Source: Thermoflexibacter sp. (lineage in GTDB: Bacteria > Bacteroidota > Bacteroidia > Cytophagales > Thermoflexibacteraceae). Taken from it: 5,664 nt of DNA. Shown piece after piece: positions 4,790 through 5,664 of this stretch. The stretch covers positions 1-5,664 of the forward strand of contig JALOMS010000393.1 of NCBI GenBank assembly GCA_025455345.1, read 5' to 3'. Position 1 is the stretch's first letter. Each line of letters opens with the position of its first letter. The notes beneath the pieces were generated by a model, which saw nothing but the letters and a program-made list of their open reading frames with translations, was not told the origin of the DNA and ran no database searches. A program made the position numbers and the translations under genes.

Positions 4790-5664
4790 CTAATTTTTCT
4801 TTGGAATCTCAAACCAATATCCCTTGCCTTTGGGAACAAGCAAGTTATAATCTTCACTATCCAACCAAGGATTATAAATCTTCAGTGTTTTATAATTAAC
4901 GCCCATTTGCTTAGCAAAGTTGGGAAGATTAGTAGTAGTAGTATCTATCCAAATTCTATTGGTTTCAATAGACTTCCACCTATCTTCTTCGGTAATATGA
5001 AAACCATAACGAGCTGGATTTTCCATAATTATTTTTAATGATAATATGCGTAAGACATAACGATAGGTTTCTCGGTTGAGGTAGAGGTCATAATAAGAGG
5101 CTACTTTTTGCGAATTAAGGGCTTTTTGCAAGCCATTCATGCCTCTATTATAAGAAGCCGCCGCAAGCGTCCAATTTTTACCATATTTTTCGTAGGCGGC
5201 TTTGAGGTATTTGCAAGCCGCATAAGTCGCCGCAATAGGGTCTTTGCGTCTAAATTAAACTCTTTGCCTGTTTCCTTAAGAAATTGCCAGAACCCCAATG
5301 CTTTTGCATAAGAAAGTGCGTACTCGTCTAACTCACTTTCAGCAACTGCCAAATAAAAGAAATCTTCAGGCACTCCTTCCTCTTTGAGGATAGATTGGAT
5401 ACGAGATTTCCATTTGCCTTCTCTTTTGAGGATAATAAGCATAGAGGAGTGTTTATAACAATTGCTAATTAGCTCTCTTTCAAGTCTTTCTCTAATATCT
5501 ACATCCTCTAATGGTACTTTTTCTCCTGCAAAACTCAATGTATCTGGGAGTTCGGGAATAATAATCTTCTGAAACTGTTGAGTTTCTGGTAAGCCTTCGC
5601 TTTTCACCGTTTCAGTACCTTCTGGCAAGAGGTTTGTCTGCAAAAAAAATAGAAAGATAAAATG
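4790..5664 (-). pseudogene. MltD-like membrane-bound lytic transglycosylase, frameshifted and cut by the window edge
   Basis: This was or is a peptidoglycan-cleaving transglycosylase (SLT/GH23 type) with a degenerate LysM-like tail. The reading frame is open to the right edge, where H-F-I-F-L-F-F-L looks like a signal-peptide core, so the true start lies beyond 5664; the TTG at 5643 is not a convincing start. The first part (5664-5137) carries the catalytic Glu in AVAESELDEYALSYAKALGF (Glu codon 5340-5338) followed by WQFLKETGKEFNL. After that the frame goes wrong near 5251. The family sequence resumes in another frame, open from 5254, as RRKDPIAATYAACKYLKAAY and then WTLAAASYNRGMNGLQ, on through the helical tail and a LysM-like end (NLPNFAKQMGVNYKTLKIYN, then LLVPKGKGYWFEIP) to TAG at 4790. 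Apart from this one break both halves look intact. It is either a recent pseudogene or a sequence error. It abuts the glycosyltransferase gene in one operon. Confidence 0.85.
5246..5256 (-). other. Frame break inside the lytic transglycosylase
   Basis: Upstream codons read ...EFNL ending with TTA at 5253-5251. The downstream family-like frame begins with AGA CGC (Arg-Arg) at 5251-5246, so the two frames differ by a net loss of one base (modulo three). MltD-type proteins as I remember them have about eight residues between the 'GL/NL' position and the 'RRDP' position, and here there are none. A deletion of about 25 bases would fit both the frame and the missing loop. There is no slippery heptamer (the frame-0 bases are T AAT TTA), so programmed frameshifting is unlikely. 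Confidence 0.65.

Noticed and set aside
4784..5038. Plus-strand open frame across the transglycosylase tail
   Set aside because: Antisense to conserved transglycosylase sequence, with no motif of its own.
5155..5202. Inverted repeat AAGCCGCC / GGCGGCTT within the transglycosylase
   Set aside because: Arises from alanine-rich codons of the conserved AAAS and KAAY segments; spacing of 32 bases and coding position argue against a functional hairpin.
5246..5256. Programmed ribosomal frameshift in the transglycosylase
   Set aside because: No slippery heptamer or evident downstream structure, and expected residues are missing at the junction, which fits a deletion better.
5641..5643. TTG as start codon of the transglycosylase
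   Set aside because: The frame is open through a hydrophobic signal-like stretch to the window edge, so the real start must lie upstream.

Overview
The window looks like a stretch of chromosome from a low-GC member of the Bacteroidota, possibly a Cytophagales-type marine or freshwater gliding bacterium; the family level is a guess. The evidence is AT-rich DNA, little sign of Shine-Dalgarno sequences before the starts, several perfect matches to the Bacteroidota -7 promoter element TAnnTTTG, exported proteins whose signal peptides appear to be cleaved just before a Gln, and protein types common in this phylum (membrane-anchored AraC regulator, MltD-like lytic transglycosylase with a degenerate LysM tail, family 9 glycosyltransferase with a C-terminal cysteine cluster).

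Layout. The left half is rightward: an exported alkaline-phosphatase-superfamily phosphodiesterase/phosphatase (137-1030), a seven-helix membrane protein with a C-terminal AraC DNA-binding domain (1120-2127), and an exported PDZ plus alpha/beta-hydrolase fusion (2280-3590). The second and third genes each have a candidate promoter of their own, so these look like separate transcription units. The right part is leftward: an MltD-like murein lytic transglycosylase that enters from the right edge and is broken by a frameshift near 5251 (5664-4790), followed with no gap by a family 9 glycosyltransferase (4789-3782). The two halves converge on a 191-base intergenic region.

That convergent region is the least ordinary part. 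It holds an 11-bp inverted repeat containing a perfect 12-bp palindrome. It also holds a second copy of the 78-bp leader that precedes the first gene (59-136 and 3665-3742, nearly identical and the same length up to the ATG). The second copy leads into no recognisable gene; it points into the antisense of the glycosyltransferase 3' end. It is an orphan leader, either left by rearrangement or one member of a dispersed repeat family.

How the genes work together. The transglycosylase and glycosyltransferase form an envelope pair (peptidoglycan cutting and lipopolysaccharide or glycan building). The two exported hydrolases are secreted enzymes of unknown substrate. The AraC protein probably controls its own promoter, where three TTGT motifs lie one helical turn apart across a perfect TAnnTTTG element; its other targets are not visible. 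I see no CRISPR array, tRNA, rRNA, insertion sequence or defence cassette, and I do not claim a new system here.
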